Origin: Propionibacteriaceae bacterium | GTDB taxonomy: Bacteria > Actinomycetota > Actinomycetes > Propionibacteriales > Propionibacteriaceae | DNA length: 20,261 nucleotides | Reading direction: 5' to 3' | Assembly (NCBI GenBank): GCA_009778535.1 | Contig: WRJP01000012.1 | Span: 1 to 20,261 of the forward strand | Part shown: positions 1-8,091 of the stretch, in pieces | Position numbering within the stretch: position 1 is the stretch's first letter | How the letters are laid out: every line of letters starts with the position of its first letter | Program-made: the position numbers and the translations under genes | The notes under the pieces: model-generated | The model's input: only the letters and a program-made list of their open reading frames with translations | What the model was told of the DNA's origin: nothing | Database searches by the model: none

Positions 1-1
1 C

Positions 2-820
2 CATGCAGGCGCCGGTGCCTACATCTGCGGAGAAGAAACTGCCCTGCTCGACTCGTTGGAGGGTAGGCGCGGCCAGTCGCGGCTGCGGCCACCGTTTCCG
101 GCAGTGGAAGGTTTGTATGCTAGCCCGACTGCGGTAAACAATGTGGAATCGATTGCGAGCGTTCCAGCGATCATCGCGAACGGTGCCGATTGGTATGCAG
201 CGATGGGGACTGAAAAGTCAAAAGGTTTCACGATCTATTCGCTTTCAGGCCATGTCGCCAACCCTGGCCAATTTGAGGCGCCGGTGGGAATCACTCTGCG
301 TCAACTCTTGGAGTTAGCTGGCGGAATCCGCGCAGGACACGAACTAAAGTTTTGGACTCCTGGCGGTTCGTCCACTCCGATTCTCACCCCGGAGCATCTT
401 GATGTGCCGTTGGACTACGAAAGTTTGGCTGCCGCAGGTTCCATGATGGGAACGAAAGCGCTGCAAATCTTTGACGAAACTACATCGGTAGTACGCACCA
501 CACTGCGCTGGATGGAGTTTTACAAACATGAGTCTTGCGGGAAATGTACTCCCTGCCGCGAAGGTACTTGGTGGTTGGTGCAACTGCTGCGTGATTTCGA
601 GGCCGGAAAAGCAGCAGCGGGCAGCATCGAAAAACTGCTCAGCGTCACCGAAATCATTGATGGTAAATCTTTCTGTGCGCTGGCGGCCGGAGCCTGTGCC
701 TGTGTCACTTCGGCAGTTAAGCGCTTCCGCTCCGAGTTTGAAACAGGTTACAGCACGCCTGCCTGGGAAGCCTTCCCGTATGCGCGCAGTGCGCTATTTG
801 GGGAAGGAGCGGCGAAATGA
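2..820 (+). CDS. nuoF: NADH-quinone oxidoreductase subunit F, 5'-truncated by window edge
   Basis: This subunit binds FMN and NADH and carries the N3 [4Fe-4S] cluster in the peripheral arm of respiratory complex I; it takes electrons from NADH. The reading frame is open from base 2, and 272 C-terminal residues are visible of a family norm near 430-445, so the start lies outside the window. The first residues contain GAGAYICGEETALL, the conserved glycine- and acid-rich nucleotide/FMN region. The N3 ligands are Cys codons at 536, 545 and 554 (ESCGKCTPCREGT) and 674 (SFCAL), spaced C-x2-C-x2-C-x39-C. Two further cysteines follow shortly after the last ligand (GACAC), which is unusual. It overlaps nuoG by 4 nt (ATGA), indicating translational coupling in the nuo operon. 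Identification is certain; only the N-terminus is missing. Confidence 0.97.
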   Translation, partial: HAGAGAYICGEETALLDSLEGRRGQSRLRPPFPAVEGLYASPTAVNNVESIASVPAIIANGADWYAAMGTEKSKGFTIYSLSGHVANPGQFEAPVGITLRQLLELAGGIRAGHELKFWTPGGSSTPILTPEHLDVPLDYESLAAAGSMMGTKALQIFDETTSVVRTTLRWMEFYKHESCGKCTPCREGTWWLVQLLRDFEAGKAAAGSIEKLLSVTEIIDGKSFCALAAGACACVTSAVKRFRSEFETGYSTPAWEAFPYARSALFGEGAAK

Positions 821-3183
821 GTGTCGAACCTAAGCCGATGGATGCAGCAGTAGAAACGATCACGGTAACTATCGACGGAATCGAAACCGAAGTTCCTAAG
901 GGTACGCTGGCAATCCGCGCTGCGGAGCAGCTTGGGATTATCATCCCGCGTTTTTGTGACCACCCGCTGTTAGACCCAGTGGGAGCCTGTCGGCAATGCC
1001 TGGTAGAGGTGCCCGATGCCGGAAACGGACGGGGTTTCCCCACTCCCCAGGCTGCCTGCACTTTATCCGTCGCGCCTGGCATGCAAATCCAGACCCAGCA
1101 CACCTCCGAGGTAGCGCGAGCCGCGCAAGCTGGGGTACAGGAATTGATGTTGATAAATCATCCGCTGGACTGTCCGGTTTGTGACAAAGGCGGAGAATGC
1201 CCGTTACAGAACCAGGCTTTTGCTCAAGGGCAGACCCACTCTCGTTACGAGGGGGTGAAACGCACCTATCGCAAGCCGGTTGCGATCTCACCGCAGATTT
1301 TACTTGATCGGGAACGCTGTGTGCTGTGCGCGCGTTGCACCCGCTTCTCGGATCAAATTTCCGGCGATCAGTTGATTGCCATGACTGAACGCGGAGCTAA
1401 GCAGCAGGTTGGCAATTTCGCCGATGAGCCATACAACTCCTATTTCAGCGGCAATGTGGTTCAGCTTTGTCCGGTAGGGGCGTTGACGGCATCCAGCTAT
1501 CGTTTCAGTTCCAGACCTAACGATTTGGTTTCTACCGATACTACCTGTGAGCATTGTGCGGCTGGCTGCCAATTGCGAACTGACCACCGGCATTACCAAA
1601 CCCGGAGACGGCTGGCTGGAAATGCGCCCGAGGTGAACGAAGAATGGATTTGTGACAAGGGCAGATTCGCTTTCTCGTCGGCTGGCGCCACCCGACTTGC
1701 CACTCCGTTGGTTCGTATCGATGGTGAACTGCAACCGGCTTCGTGGCCGGAAGCTATCGACGCGGCGGTCGCTGGACTGAAAGCTGCCGGTAATAGCATT
1801 GGAGTGCTGGTTGGCGGTCGACTCAGCGTGGAGAATGCCTACGCATACTCCAAGTTCGCCAGAGTAGCACTTGGCACGAACGACATTGATTTCAGGTCAC
1901 GTCCTGCTAGCGACGAAGAAGCCGAGTTCTTAGCTGCGAAGGTGGCTGGGATTAAGCTAGAAAACAGTGTCACCTACAGCGATTTTGCGAATGCCAAGCA
2001 GGTGATCTTGGTCTGTTTTGAGCCAGAAGATGAAGCTCCCATCGTTTTTCTGCGGCTGCGCAAAGCGGTACGGAAAAATAAGTTGCAGGTCGTCACTATC
2101 GCAGCGTTCGCATCGCGCGGTTCCGCAAAGCTGGGGGCGGAACTGCGTAGTGCCGCCCCTGGTGATGAAGCGAAGGCTTTGGAAGAGTTGAAACTTGATG
2201 CAGACACCATCATCTTGGTGGGGGAGCGGGCGGCGACTGCTCCAGGGGTCTTGAAGGCTGTCGTTGAATCGGGGGCAAGGTGGGCTTGGATTCCGCGCCG
2301 TGCCGGTGAAATTGGGGCGCTTGAGGCAGGTTGTCTACCGGGATTGCTGCCAGGAGGACGTCCGGTAATCGATGACGCGGCCAGAGCTGAAGTGGGTGCG
2401 GTTTGGGGTGTCGAACCACCTGCTGCGGCTGGGAAGGCTGCCAACGAAATGTTGATGTCGGCTCCGAAAGCGCTATTGATTTCCGGTCTGGAATTCAAAG
2501 ATTTCGCCGACGCGAGCTTGGCGGCTGTTATAAGCGGAAGCGTCGAGTTTGTAATCAGTCTTGACAGCGCAGACTCAACGGTTGCGCGCTACGCCGACGT
2601 GGTGTTTCCGGTGGCTTTGATCGAAGAGCAGAGCGGACACTTCTTTAATTGGGAGCATCGCGCCGGTGTCGTAAATCAGGTAAACACGCAAGCAAAGCAG
2701 ACCATGACCGAGCTGCGGGTGCTGGGAGCGTTCGCGGATGCCCTGGAGAAACCTTTGGGACTTGCTACCGCTGCGAAAGCCTGGGACGAGTTGCACAAAC
2801 TCGGAGTTTGGGAAGGGGTGCGACCTGACCTTAGCGACGCACCCGTAGAAACCGGCGGCGATGGTTACCGGCTGGCGACGTGGCGGATGCTGATTGATAA
2901 CTCGGCGTCGATCGCTGCGAATAGTTCATTAGCGCAAACAGCCCCAAAGCCTGTGGCGCGAATCAGTCCAGCTACTGCGGCAAAACTCAACCTTTCATCA
3001 GGCGACAAAGTCGAAATTGGCGGCACAAATGGTGAAGTGCAGTTGCCGGTCGCCATCACAGATGACCTACGGGACGACAGCGTTTGGATTCCGAGTAATT
3101 CCGGCGCACTCAGTGTCGGCGAGTTGGGTCTATCGCATGGCTGCTATGTCCCCTTGAGTCCAGGAGGTGCCAACGATGAATGA
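817..3183 (+). CDS. nuoG: NADH-quinone oxidoreductase subunit G
   Basis: This is the large iron-sulfur subunit of complex I, passing electrons from NuoF/E toward NuoI. It has 788 residues. The N-terminal ferredoxin-like domain has C47, C58, C61 and C81 for the [2Fe-2S] cluster. It is followed by H115, C119, C122 and C128 (H-x3-C-x2-C-x5-C, the N5 pattern) and C168, C171, C174 and C218 (N4). C244, C247, C251 and C279 form C-x2-C-x3-C-x27-C, the optional N7 site at the entry of the molybdopterin-oxidoreductase-like domain. That domain (about residues 280-700) is degenerate in this family and is not expected to bind molybdenum. A small beta-rich domain (about 705-780) ends the protein. The ATG at 817 has a strong SD (GGAAGGAG, 802-809) and overlaps the nuoF stop. 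The 3' end overlaps nuoH by 8 nt. Confidence 0.97.
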   Translation: MSVEPKPMDAAVETITVTIDGIETEVPKGTLAIRAAEQLGIIIPRFCDHPLLDPVGACRQCLVEVPDAGNGRGFPTPQAACTLSVAPGMQIQTQHTSEVARAAQAGVQELMLINHPLDCPVCDKGGECPLQNQAFAQGQTHSRYEGVKRTYRKPVAISPQILLDRERCVLCARCTRFSDQISGDQLIAMTERGAKQQVGNFADEPYNSYFSGNVVQLCPVGALTASSYRFSSRPNDLVSTDTTCEHCAAGCQLRTDHRHYQTRRRLAGNAPEVNEEWICDKGRFAFSSAGATRLATPLVRIDGELQPASWPEAIDAAVAGLKAAGNSIGVLVGGRLSVENAYAYSKFARVALGTNDIDFRSRPASDEEAEFLAAKVAGIKLENSVTYSDFANAKQVILVCFEPEDEAPIVFLRLRKAVRKNKLQVVTIAAFASRGSAKLGAELRSAAPGDEAKALEELKLDADTIILVGERAATAPGVLKAVVESGARWAWIPRRAGEIGALEAGCLPGLLPGGRPVIDDAARAEVGAVWGVEPPAAAGKAANEMLMSAPKALLISGLEFKDFADASLAAVISGSVEFVISLDSADSTVARYADVVFPVALIEEQSGHFFNWEHRAGVVNQVNTQAKQTMTELRVLGAFADALEKPLGLATAAKAWDELHKLGVWEGVRPDLSDAPVETGGDGYRLATWRMLIDNSASIAANSSLAQTAPKPVARISPATAAKLNLSSGDKVEIGGTNGEVQLPVAITDDLRDDSVWIPSNSGALSVGELGLSHGCYVPLSPGGANDE

Positions 3184-4486
3184 CCCACTGTGGCTAATCA
3201 TCTTGAAAGTTGTCCTGCTTTTCGTAGTGCTGCTGGTTTGGACAATCTTTAATGTGTGGTATGAAAGACGCCTTGTAGGGCGAATGCAGAACCGACTGGG
3301 TCCAATCATGAACGGCCCGCTCGGACTGGGACAGGCGTTAGCCGACGGTATGAAGCTGCTATTCAAAGAGGACTTCATGCCGCATCGGGTGGACAGAGTG
3401 CTGTTCATTTTGGCACCGCTCATCGCCGGAACCGCAGCATTTTCGGCGTGGGCGATGATCCCCTTCGGCGGGGAAGTCAAGATTTGGGATCCATTCACCT
3501 CAACCACAATCACCACTAGATTGCAGGTAGCTGACATGCCGGTTGGAACCTTGATGATTCTTGCAGTGGCTTCAGTGGGGATTTATGGGTTTGTGCTGGC
3601 GGGATGGTCGTCAAATTCGCCGTATTCGCTGCTCGGGGCGTTGCGTTCTAGTGCGCAAATGATTTCCTACGAGATCGCAATGGGTTTGAGTTTTGTTGCG
3701 GTGTTTCTGTTCTCGTCTTCGATGGCTACTTCGACGATAGTGGAGCAGCAGACTCGTAAGTTTTATCTTTTCGGTTTAGACATCGGATGGGAGACCTGGA
3801 ATTGGTTGATTCTTTTCCCGAGTTTCTGCATCTACGTCATTGCAATGGTCGGTGAAACCAACCGCGCGCCATTCGACCTGCCAGAGGCTGAATCTGAATT
3901 GGTCTCGGGTTACATCACTGAATACTCAGGATTCCGTTACGCGATCTACTTCCTAGCTGAGTACATCAACATGGCGACAGTATCCGCAGTGGCAACCACC
4001 TTATTTATGGGGGGGTACCTAACTCCGTGGCCACTAAACCTGATACCAGGGCTGGACAACCCTTGGCTGGGCTTGGTTTGGTTTGTAATCAAGGTGCAGT
4101 TGTTCATTTCGTTGTTCGTGTGGCTGCGCGGGACGCTGCCGCGTTTCCGTTACGACCAGTTCATGAAACTCGGCTGGAAAGCGCTAATCCCAATTTCGTT
4201 GGCTTGGATTATCGTTTTCGCAGTGGTGCGGAAACTGCAAGATGAGGGAGCCATGAATGAGAACGTCAGGACTGGAATTTTCATAGTTGCCGGAATATTG
4301 GTCGTTATTTTGGTGGTACTGCTTTTCATTCCAGAAAAGAAACCTCCCGAACCTGAAGTTGAAGATACCGAGTTTGACGCATTTGCTGGCGGCTTCCCGA
4401 TTCCGCCGCCGCTGGGGACGACGTTGCCAGATGCGCCAGTCCTAGTCGCTCAAGCGGAGTCAATGTCGCCAGAGGGGGGTCGGTGA
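3176..4486 (+). CDS. nuoH: NADH-quinone oxidoreductase subunit H
   Basis: This is the membrane subunit that forms the quinone-binding chamber with NuoB, NuoD and NuoI and couples electron transfer to proton translocation. It has 436 residues. Conserved segments include ERRLVGRMQNRLGP (30-43) with LADGMKLLFKED (55-66), and GETNRAPFDLPEAESELVSG (226-245), the acidic loop typical of NuoH. Multiple transmembrane helices are evident. An additional hydrophobic segment (about 366-386) and a roughly 50-residue Pro/Glu-rich hydrophilic tail (from about 388) follow the usual core, as in other actinobacterial NuoH. I chose ATG 3176 because AGGAGG at 3162-3167 lies 8 nt upstream; the in-frame GTG at 3167 sits inside that SD and cannot be the start. 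It overlaps nuoG by 8 nt and shares one base with nuoI (TGATG). Confidence 0.96.
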   Translation: MNDPLWLIILKVVLLFVVLLVWTIFNVWYERRLVGRMQNRLGPIMNGPLGLGQALADGMKLLFKEDFMPHRVDRVLFILAPLIAGTAAFSAWAMIPFGGEVKIWDPFTSTTITTRLQVADMPVGTLMILAVASVGIYGFVLAGWSSNSPYSLLGALRSSAQMISYEIAMGLSFVAVFLFSSSMATSTIVEQQTRKFYLFGLDIGWETWNWLILFPSFCIYVIAMVGETNRAPFDLPEAESELVSGYITEYSGFRYAIYFLAEYINMATVSAVATTLFMGGYLTPWPLNLIPGLDNPWLGLVWFVIKVQLFISLFVWLRGTLPRFRYDQFMKLGWKALIPISLAWIIVFAVVRKLQDEGAMNENVRTGIFIVAGILVVILVVLLFIPEKKPPEPEVEDTEFDAFAGGFPIPPPLGTTLPDAPVLVAQAESMSPEGGR

Positions 4487-5040
4487 TGGGTTTCCTCGAT
4501 TCATGGGCGGGCTTCGGAGTAACTTTCCGAACCATTTTCCGGCGCACTTTCACTCAAGGCTATCCCGAGAAGGGCAAAGAGAAGGTCACCCAGCCGCGCT
4601 TCCACGGCAGGCATCAGTTGAATCGTTGGCCTGATGGCTTGGAGAAATGTGTCGGATGTGAACTGTGTGCTTGGGCTTGCCCGGCTGACGCGATCTATGT
4701 TGAAGGCGCCGAAAACAACGATTTTGTGCGATATTCTCCGGCTGAGCGGTATGGCGGGGTCTACCAGATCAACTACACACGTTGCATTTTCTGCGGCATG
4801 TGTATTGAAGCATGTCCGGTTCGTGCGCTCACAATGACAAATGAATTCAAGTTGGCTGATACCAGCCGCGAGAAGTTGATCTACACCAAGGACAGGTTGT
4901 TGGCGCCGCTGATTCCTGGCATGGAGGAACCGCCGCATCCGCGTCGACTCGGCGCGAGTGAGGCTGAGTACTTCTTGGGACTGCCGCCGTCTGGGCAAAC
5001 TGACAATCGCACTCCGCTGGAAGAAGGTGACGACGAATGA
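4486..5040 (+). CDS. nuoI: NADH-quinone oxidoreductase subunit I
   Basis: This is the ferredoxin-like peripheral-arm subunit of complex I that carries two [4Fe-4S] clusters (N6a and N6b) and relays electrons toward NuoB. It has 184 residues. The two ligand sets are C55, C58, C61, C65 (CVGCELCAWACP) and C100, C103, C106, C110 (CIFCGMCIEACP), both the classic C-x2-C-x2-C-x3-CP pattern. The N-terminal region (about 1-50) is basic and amphipathic, consistent with docking on the membrane arm, and the C-terminal 60 residues are hydrophilic. ATG 4486 lies 6 nt after a G-rich SD (GAGGGGGG within 4471-4480) and shares its A with the nuoH TGA. A GTG at 4483 directly before it is an inferior alternative. 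It overlaps nuoJ by 4 nt. Confidence 0.96.
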   Translation: MGFLDSWAGFGVTFRTIFRRTFTQGYPEKGKEKVTQPRFHGRHQLNRWPDGLEKCVGCELCAWACPADAIYVEGAENNDFVRYSPAERYGGVYQINYTRCIFCGMCIEACPVRALTMTNEFKLADTSREKLIYTKDRLLAPLIPGMEEPPHPRRLGASEAEYFLGLPPSGQTDNRTPLEEGDDE

Positions 5041-5864
5041 TTCCACTAGCGCTTGAGACAGACATTTTATTTGCGATCTGCGGCCCCTTGGCGGTAGCCG
5101 GTGCCCTCGGATTGGTGCTCTTTCGCAAAGCGGTATATTCCGCGCTGAGCTTGGCTTTCACGATGCTCAATTTGGCGGCTCTCTACGTGGGGATGGATGC
5201 CCCGATGTTGGCGGCTGCACAAATCATCGTTTATACCGGCGCGATCATGATGCTCTTTCTGTTCGTGCTGATGCTAGTTGGTGTTGATCGTTCAGATTCA
5301 CTGGTGGAGACGCTCAAAGGGCAGCGGATTTGGGCTGTGATTGGAGCGGTGGGAATCAGCGGGTTATTGATCGCTGGCACTGGCCAAATGGTCACCCGAG
5401 CTCTAGGTGTACGCAGCGCAAATGGCGAATTCGGCTCAAATGTGCAGGGTCTAGCTGCTCTGATTTTCGGCAAATATGTGTTTCCGTTTGAGCTGACTTC
5501 AGCATTGTTGATCACAGCAGCGGTTGGGGCAATGATCTTGGCACAGAATGTCCGCTTGACTCCGAAGCTGTCGCAACGCGAAATGTCGGTGCAGCGGATG
5601 AAAGCCTACGCCGACAGCGGAACCCATCCGGGTGCTTTGCCGAGTTCTGGGGTGGTCGCACTCCATAATTCGATCGCTGTTCCGGCGCTGCTTCCTGATG
5701 GCAGCATCGCTCCTGATTCAGTTTCAGAAACGTTGCATACCCGCGGTGCCATTCTCGACACTGCGGAGTTGAGCCAGGCGACTGCGAAAAACTTCGGGCT
5801 GATCGCGGCGGCTACAGGCACTGAATTGGGCAACGATACCAACTCTGGAGGTGAAATCGAATGA
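5037..5864 (+). CDS. nuoJ: NADH-quinone oxidoreductase subunit J
   Basis: This is a small membrane-arm subunit of complex I that packs beside NuoK, NuoA and NuoH. It has 275 residues. About five hydrophobic helices fill roughly residues 1-165, and AAQIIVYTGAIMMLFLFVLM (about 60-79) matches the signature third helix of NuoJ, whose pi-bulge and Tyr are implicated in coupling. The last roughly 95 residues are a hydrophilic Ser/Thr/Ala-rich tail absent from the shorter proteobacterial proteins but common in actinobacterial NuoJ. The start overlaps the nuoI stop (ATGA) with SD GAAGGTG at 5023-5029. It overlaps nuoK by 4 nt. The function of the tail is not evident from sequence. Confidence 0.95.
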   Translation: MIPLALETDILFAICGPLAVAGALGLVLFRKAVYSALSLAFTMLNLAALYVGMDAPMLAAAQIIVYTGAIMMLFLFVLMLVGVDRSDSLVETLKGQRIWAVIGAVGISGLLIAGTGQMVTRALGVRSANGEFGSNVQGLAALIFGKYVFPFELTSALLITAAVGAMILAQNVRLTPKLSQREMSVQRMKAYADSGTHPGALPSSGVVALHNSIAVPALLPDGSIAPDSVSETLHTRGAILDTAELSQATAKNFGLIAAATGTELGNDTNSGGEIE

Positions 5865-6160
5865 ATCCAGATTTTGTGCTTTGGCTAGCGGCGATACTTT
5901 TTGGGATTGGAGCGTTCGGGCTTATTACGCGCCGTAACGCACTCGTTGCGTTCATGTGCGTAGAGCTGATGTTGAACGCCGCAAACCTGGTATTAGTGAC
6001 GATGTCAGAGGTACATGGCGGACTTGATGGACAGGTTGCTGCGCTGTTTGTGATGGTTGTCGCTGCCGCCGAGGTAGTCGTCGGACTTTCGATCATCGTC
6101 ATGGTGTACCGGTCTAGACGTTCAGTTTCGGTTGACACCGCTAGTCTGCTGAAACGCTGA
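5861..6160 (+). CDS. nuoK: NADH-quinone oxidoreductase subunit K
   Basis: This is a three-helix membrane subunit of complex I on the proton pathway between NuoJ/H and the antiporter-like subunits. It has 99 residues, a normal length. The two buried glutamates essential in this family are present at E35 (FMCVELMLNAANL) and E71 (AAAEVVVGLSIIV), one residue off the E. coli numbering (E36, E72). A basic, Ser-rich C-terminal tail follows the third helix. The ATG overlaps the nuoJ stop (ATGA) and has SD GGAGGTG at 5847-5853 with 7 nt spacing. It is followed after 10 nt by nuoL. Confidence 0.96.
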   Translation: MNPDFVLWLAAILFGIGAFGLITRRNALVAFMCVELMLNAANLVLVTMSEVHGGLDGQVAALFVMVVAAAEVVVGLSIIVMVYRSRRSVSVDTASLLKR

Positions 6161-6170
6161 GGAGCCACAG

Positions 6171-8078
6171 ATGATTACCCTGCTTACTGATCTGCCAATA
6201 GCGGCTACTGGAGCGTTCTCTTGGGCTTGGCTGATGATCGCAATCCCAGCTTTTGGAGCCGCCGTGTTGCTGCTGGGAGGAAAAGCCGTAGCTGGTTTTG
6301 GACATTGGCTTGCGGTGCTGGCGTCGTTCACGTCGTTTGGCATTGCTGTGGTTTTGTTCATATTGATGCTTTCTAGTCCTGAATCCAGCCGGGCGGTGGC
6401 CGTGCCGCTGTTCGAGTGGATACACCTTGGGAGTTGGACGATTTCTGCCGGACTGCTGATCGACCAATTGTCGATCTTGTTTGCACTGCTGGTCACTGGT
6501 GTCGGCAGTGTGATTCACCTCTACTCCGTTGGGTACATGGCACATGACGAGCGTAGAAGCCGATTCTTTGCTTTCCTGAATTTGTTCATCACCGCCATGC
6601 TCATCTTGGTACTGGCTGACAACTACTTGGTATTGTTCGTCGGCTGGGAAGGTGTGGGGCTGGCCTCGTATCTGCTAATCGGTTTTTGGCAACACAAGCC
6701 TTCGGCTGCTGCGGCGGCGAAGAAGGCTTTTGTGATGAACCGCATTGGCGATCTGGGTATGACTTTGAGCATCTTCGCCATGCTTGCGCTGGTAGGTTCG
6801 TCGGCTTTCGTTGACGTTGACGCTGCTGCCAGCGCCAATGCAAGTCCTTGGTGGACGACGATTGGTTTCTTGTTGCTGCTGGGTGCGTGCGGGAAATCAG
6901 CACAGGTACCGTTACAGGCTTGGCTGCTGGACGCGATGGAAGGACCAACGCCAGTTTCGGCGTTGATTCACGCTGCGACGATGGTGACTGCCGGAGTTTA
7001 TCTGGTGGTTCGTTCCCACGAGGTCTATGCACAATCGCAGGCTGCGGCTTTAGCGGTATGCATAGTCGGTGCGGTGACCTTGCTTGTCGGCGCTTGGATT
7101 GGTTGTTCCAAAGACGACATCAAGAAGGTACTGGCCGGTTCTACCATGAGCCAGATCGGCTATATGATGCTCGCTGCCGGTATCGGGCCCGCTGGTTGGG
7201 CTTTCGCTATTTTCCATCTGCTGACGCACGGGTTCTTCAAAGCCAACATGTTCTTGGGCGCTGGTTCGGTGATGCATGCAATGGATGACGACGTAAATAT
7301 GCGTAACTACGGCGGGCTAGCAAAGGTGATTCCGATCACTTTCATTACGTTCGCTATGGGTTATCTGGCGATCATCGGATTCCCGGGCTTTGCAGGCTAT
7401 TTCTCGAAAGATCACATCATCGAAGCCGCATTTGGACAGGGGTTGGTTTTCGGCGTTATCGCGCTCGTTGGGGCTGGCATCACGGCGTTCTATATGACCA
7501 GGTTGATGTGTATGACGTATCTGAGTCAAAAACGTTGGAATCAAGGCGTCAAACCGCATGAATCGCCGCTGACGATGACCATACCGTTGATTATCTTGGC
7601 GGCCTTCAGCTTCGTTGGCGGCGCCGTGATGAACGGTTGGATTCAGGGCTGGCTAGCTCCGGCACTAGGTACCCATCCGCACGAGGTTGGCTGGATTCCC
7701 TCTGGTATCGGTTGGGCGACGCTGGTAGTCGTCGGAGTGGGAGTTGGGCTGGGTTGGTTCTTGTTTTACCGCAAGCCGGTGCCCAAGCAGGCTCCGGATA
7801 CTCAGAACCCGTTCACAATTGCAGGGCGAAATGATGTGTTCGGTGATGCGGTGAACAATATCTTGGTCGTCAAACCTGCCAAACTGGCGGCAGACACGAT
7901 CATCGCCAATGACACTTGGGTATTTGATCGCGGAGTAGACGCTTTAGCGAATGTGTTTTTGAAGTTGTCGAATGTTGGGCGCAAGTTGCAGTCCGGTCAA
8001 GTTCGTTCTTATGCACTGCTCATGACGCTTGGTGTCGTCTTGGTCACGGCAGTGCTGTTCATCGGGCAGTTGGGCTAG
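6171..8078 (+). CDS. nuoL: NADH-quinone oxidoreductase subunit L
   Basis: This is the distal antiporter-like membrane subunit of complex I, one of three Mrp-type proton channels, and it carries the long lateral helix along the membrane arm. It has 635 residues (E. coli NuoL is 613). The conserved Glu in helix 5 is E160 (FVGWEGVGLASYLL), the helix-7 Lys is K242 (GACGKSAQVPLQAWL), followed by AMEGPTPVSALIHAATMV, and the distal Lys of the channel is K413 (GYFSKDHIIEAAF). The last roughly 90 residues form the amphipathic/anchor region. ATG 6171 has SD GAGGAG at 6159-6164, overlapping the nuoK stop. It lies 13 nt before nuoM. Confidence 0.97.
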   Translation: MITLLTDLPIAATGAFSWAWLMIAIPAFGAAVLLLGGKAVAGFGHWLAVLASFTSFGIAVVLFILMLSSPESSRAVAVPLFEWIHLGSWTISAGLLIDQLSILFALLVTGVGSVIHLYSVGYMAHDERRSRFFAFLNLFITAMLILVLADNYLVLFVGWEGVGLASYLLIGFWQHKPSAAAAAKKAFVMNRIGDLGMTLSIFAMLALVGSSAFVDVDAAASANASPWWTTIGFLLLLGACGKSAQVPLQAWLLDAMEGPTPVSALIHAATMVTAGVYLVVRSHEVYAQSQAAALAVCIVGAVTLLVGAWIGCSKDDIKKVLAGSTMSQIGYMMLAAGIGPAGWAFAIFHLLTHGFFKANMFLGAGSVMHAMDDDVNMRNYGGLAKVIPITFITFAMGYLAIIGFPGFAGYFSKDHIIEAAFGQGLVFGVIALVGAGITAFYMTRLMCMTYLSQKRWNQGVKPHESPLTMTIPLIILAAFSFVGGAVMNGWIQGWLAPALGTHPHEVGWIPSGIGWATLVVVGVGVGLGWFLFYRKPVPKQAPDTQNPFTIAGRNDVFGDAVNNILVVKPAKLAADTIIANDTWVFDRGVDALANVFLKLSNVGRKLQSGQVRSYALLMTLGVVLVTAVLFIGQLG

Positions 8079-8091
8079 GGGAGGAGTTGAA

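Noticed and set aside
1974..2498. 174-codon open frame on the minus strand inside nuoG
   Set aside because: It is antisense to a well-supported NuoG domain, and the Ala/Ser/Pro-rich translation has no recognisable fold.
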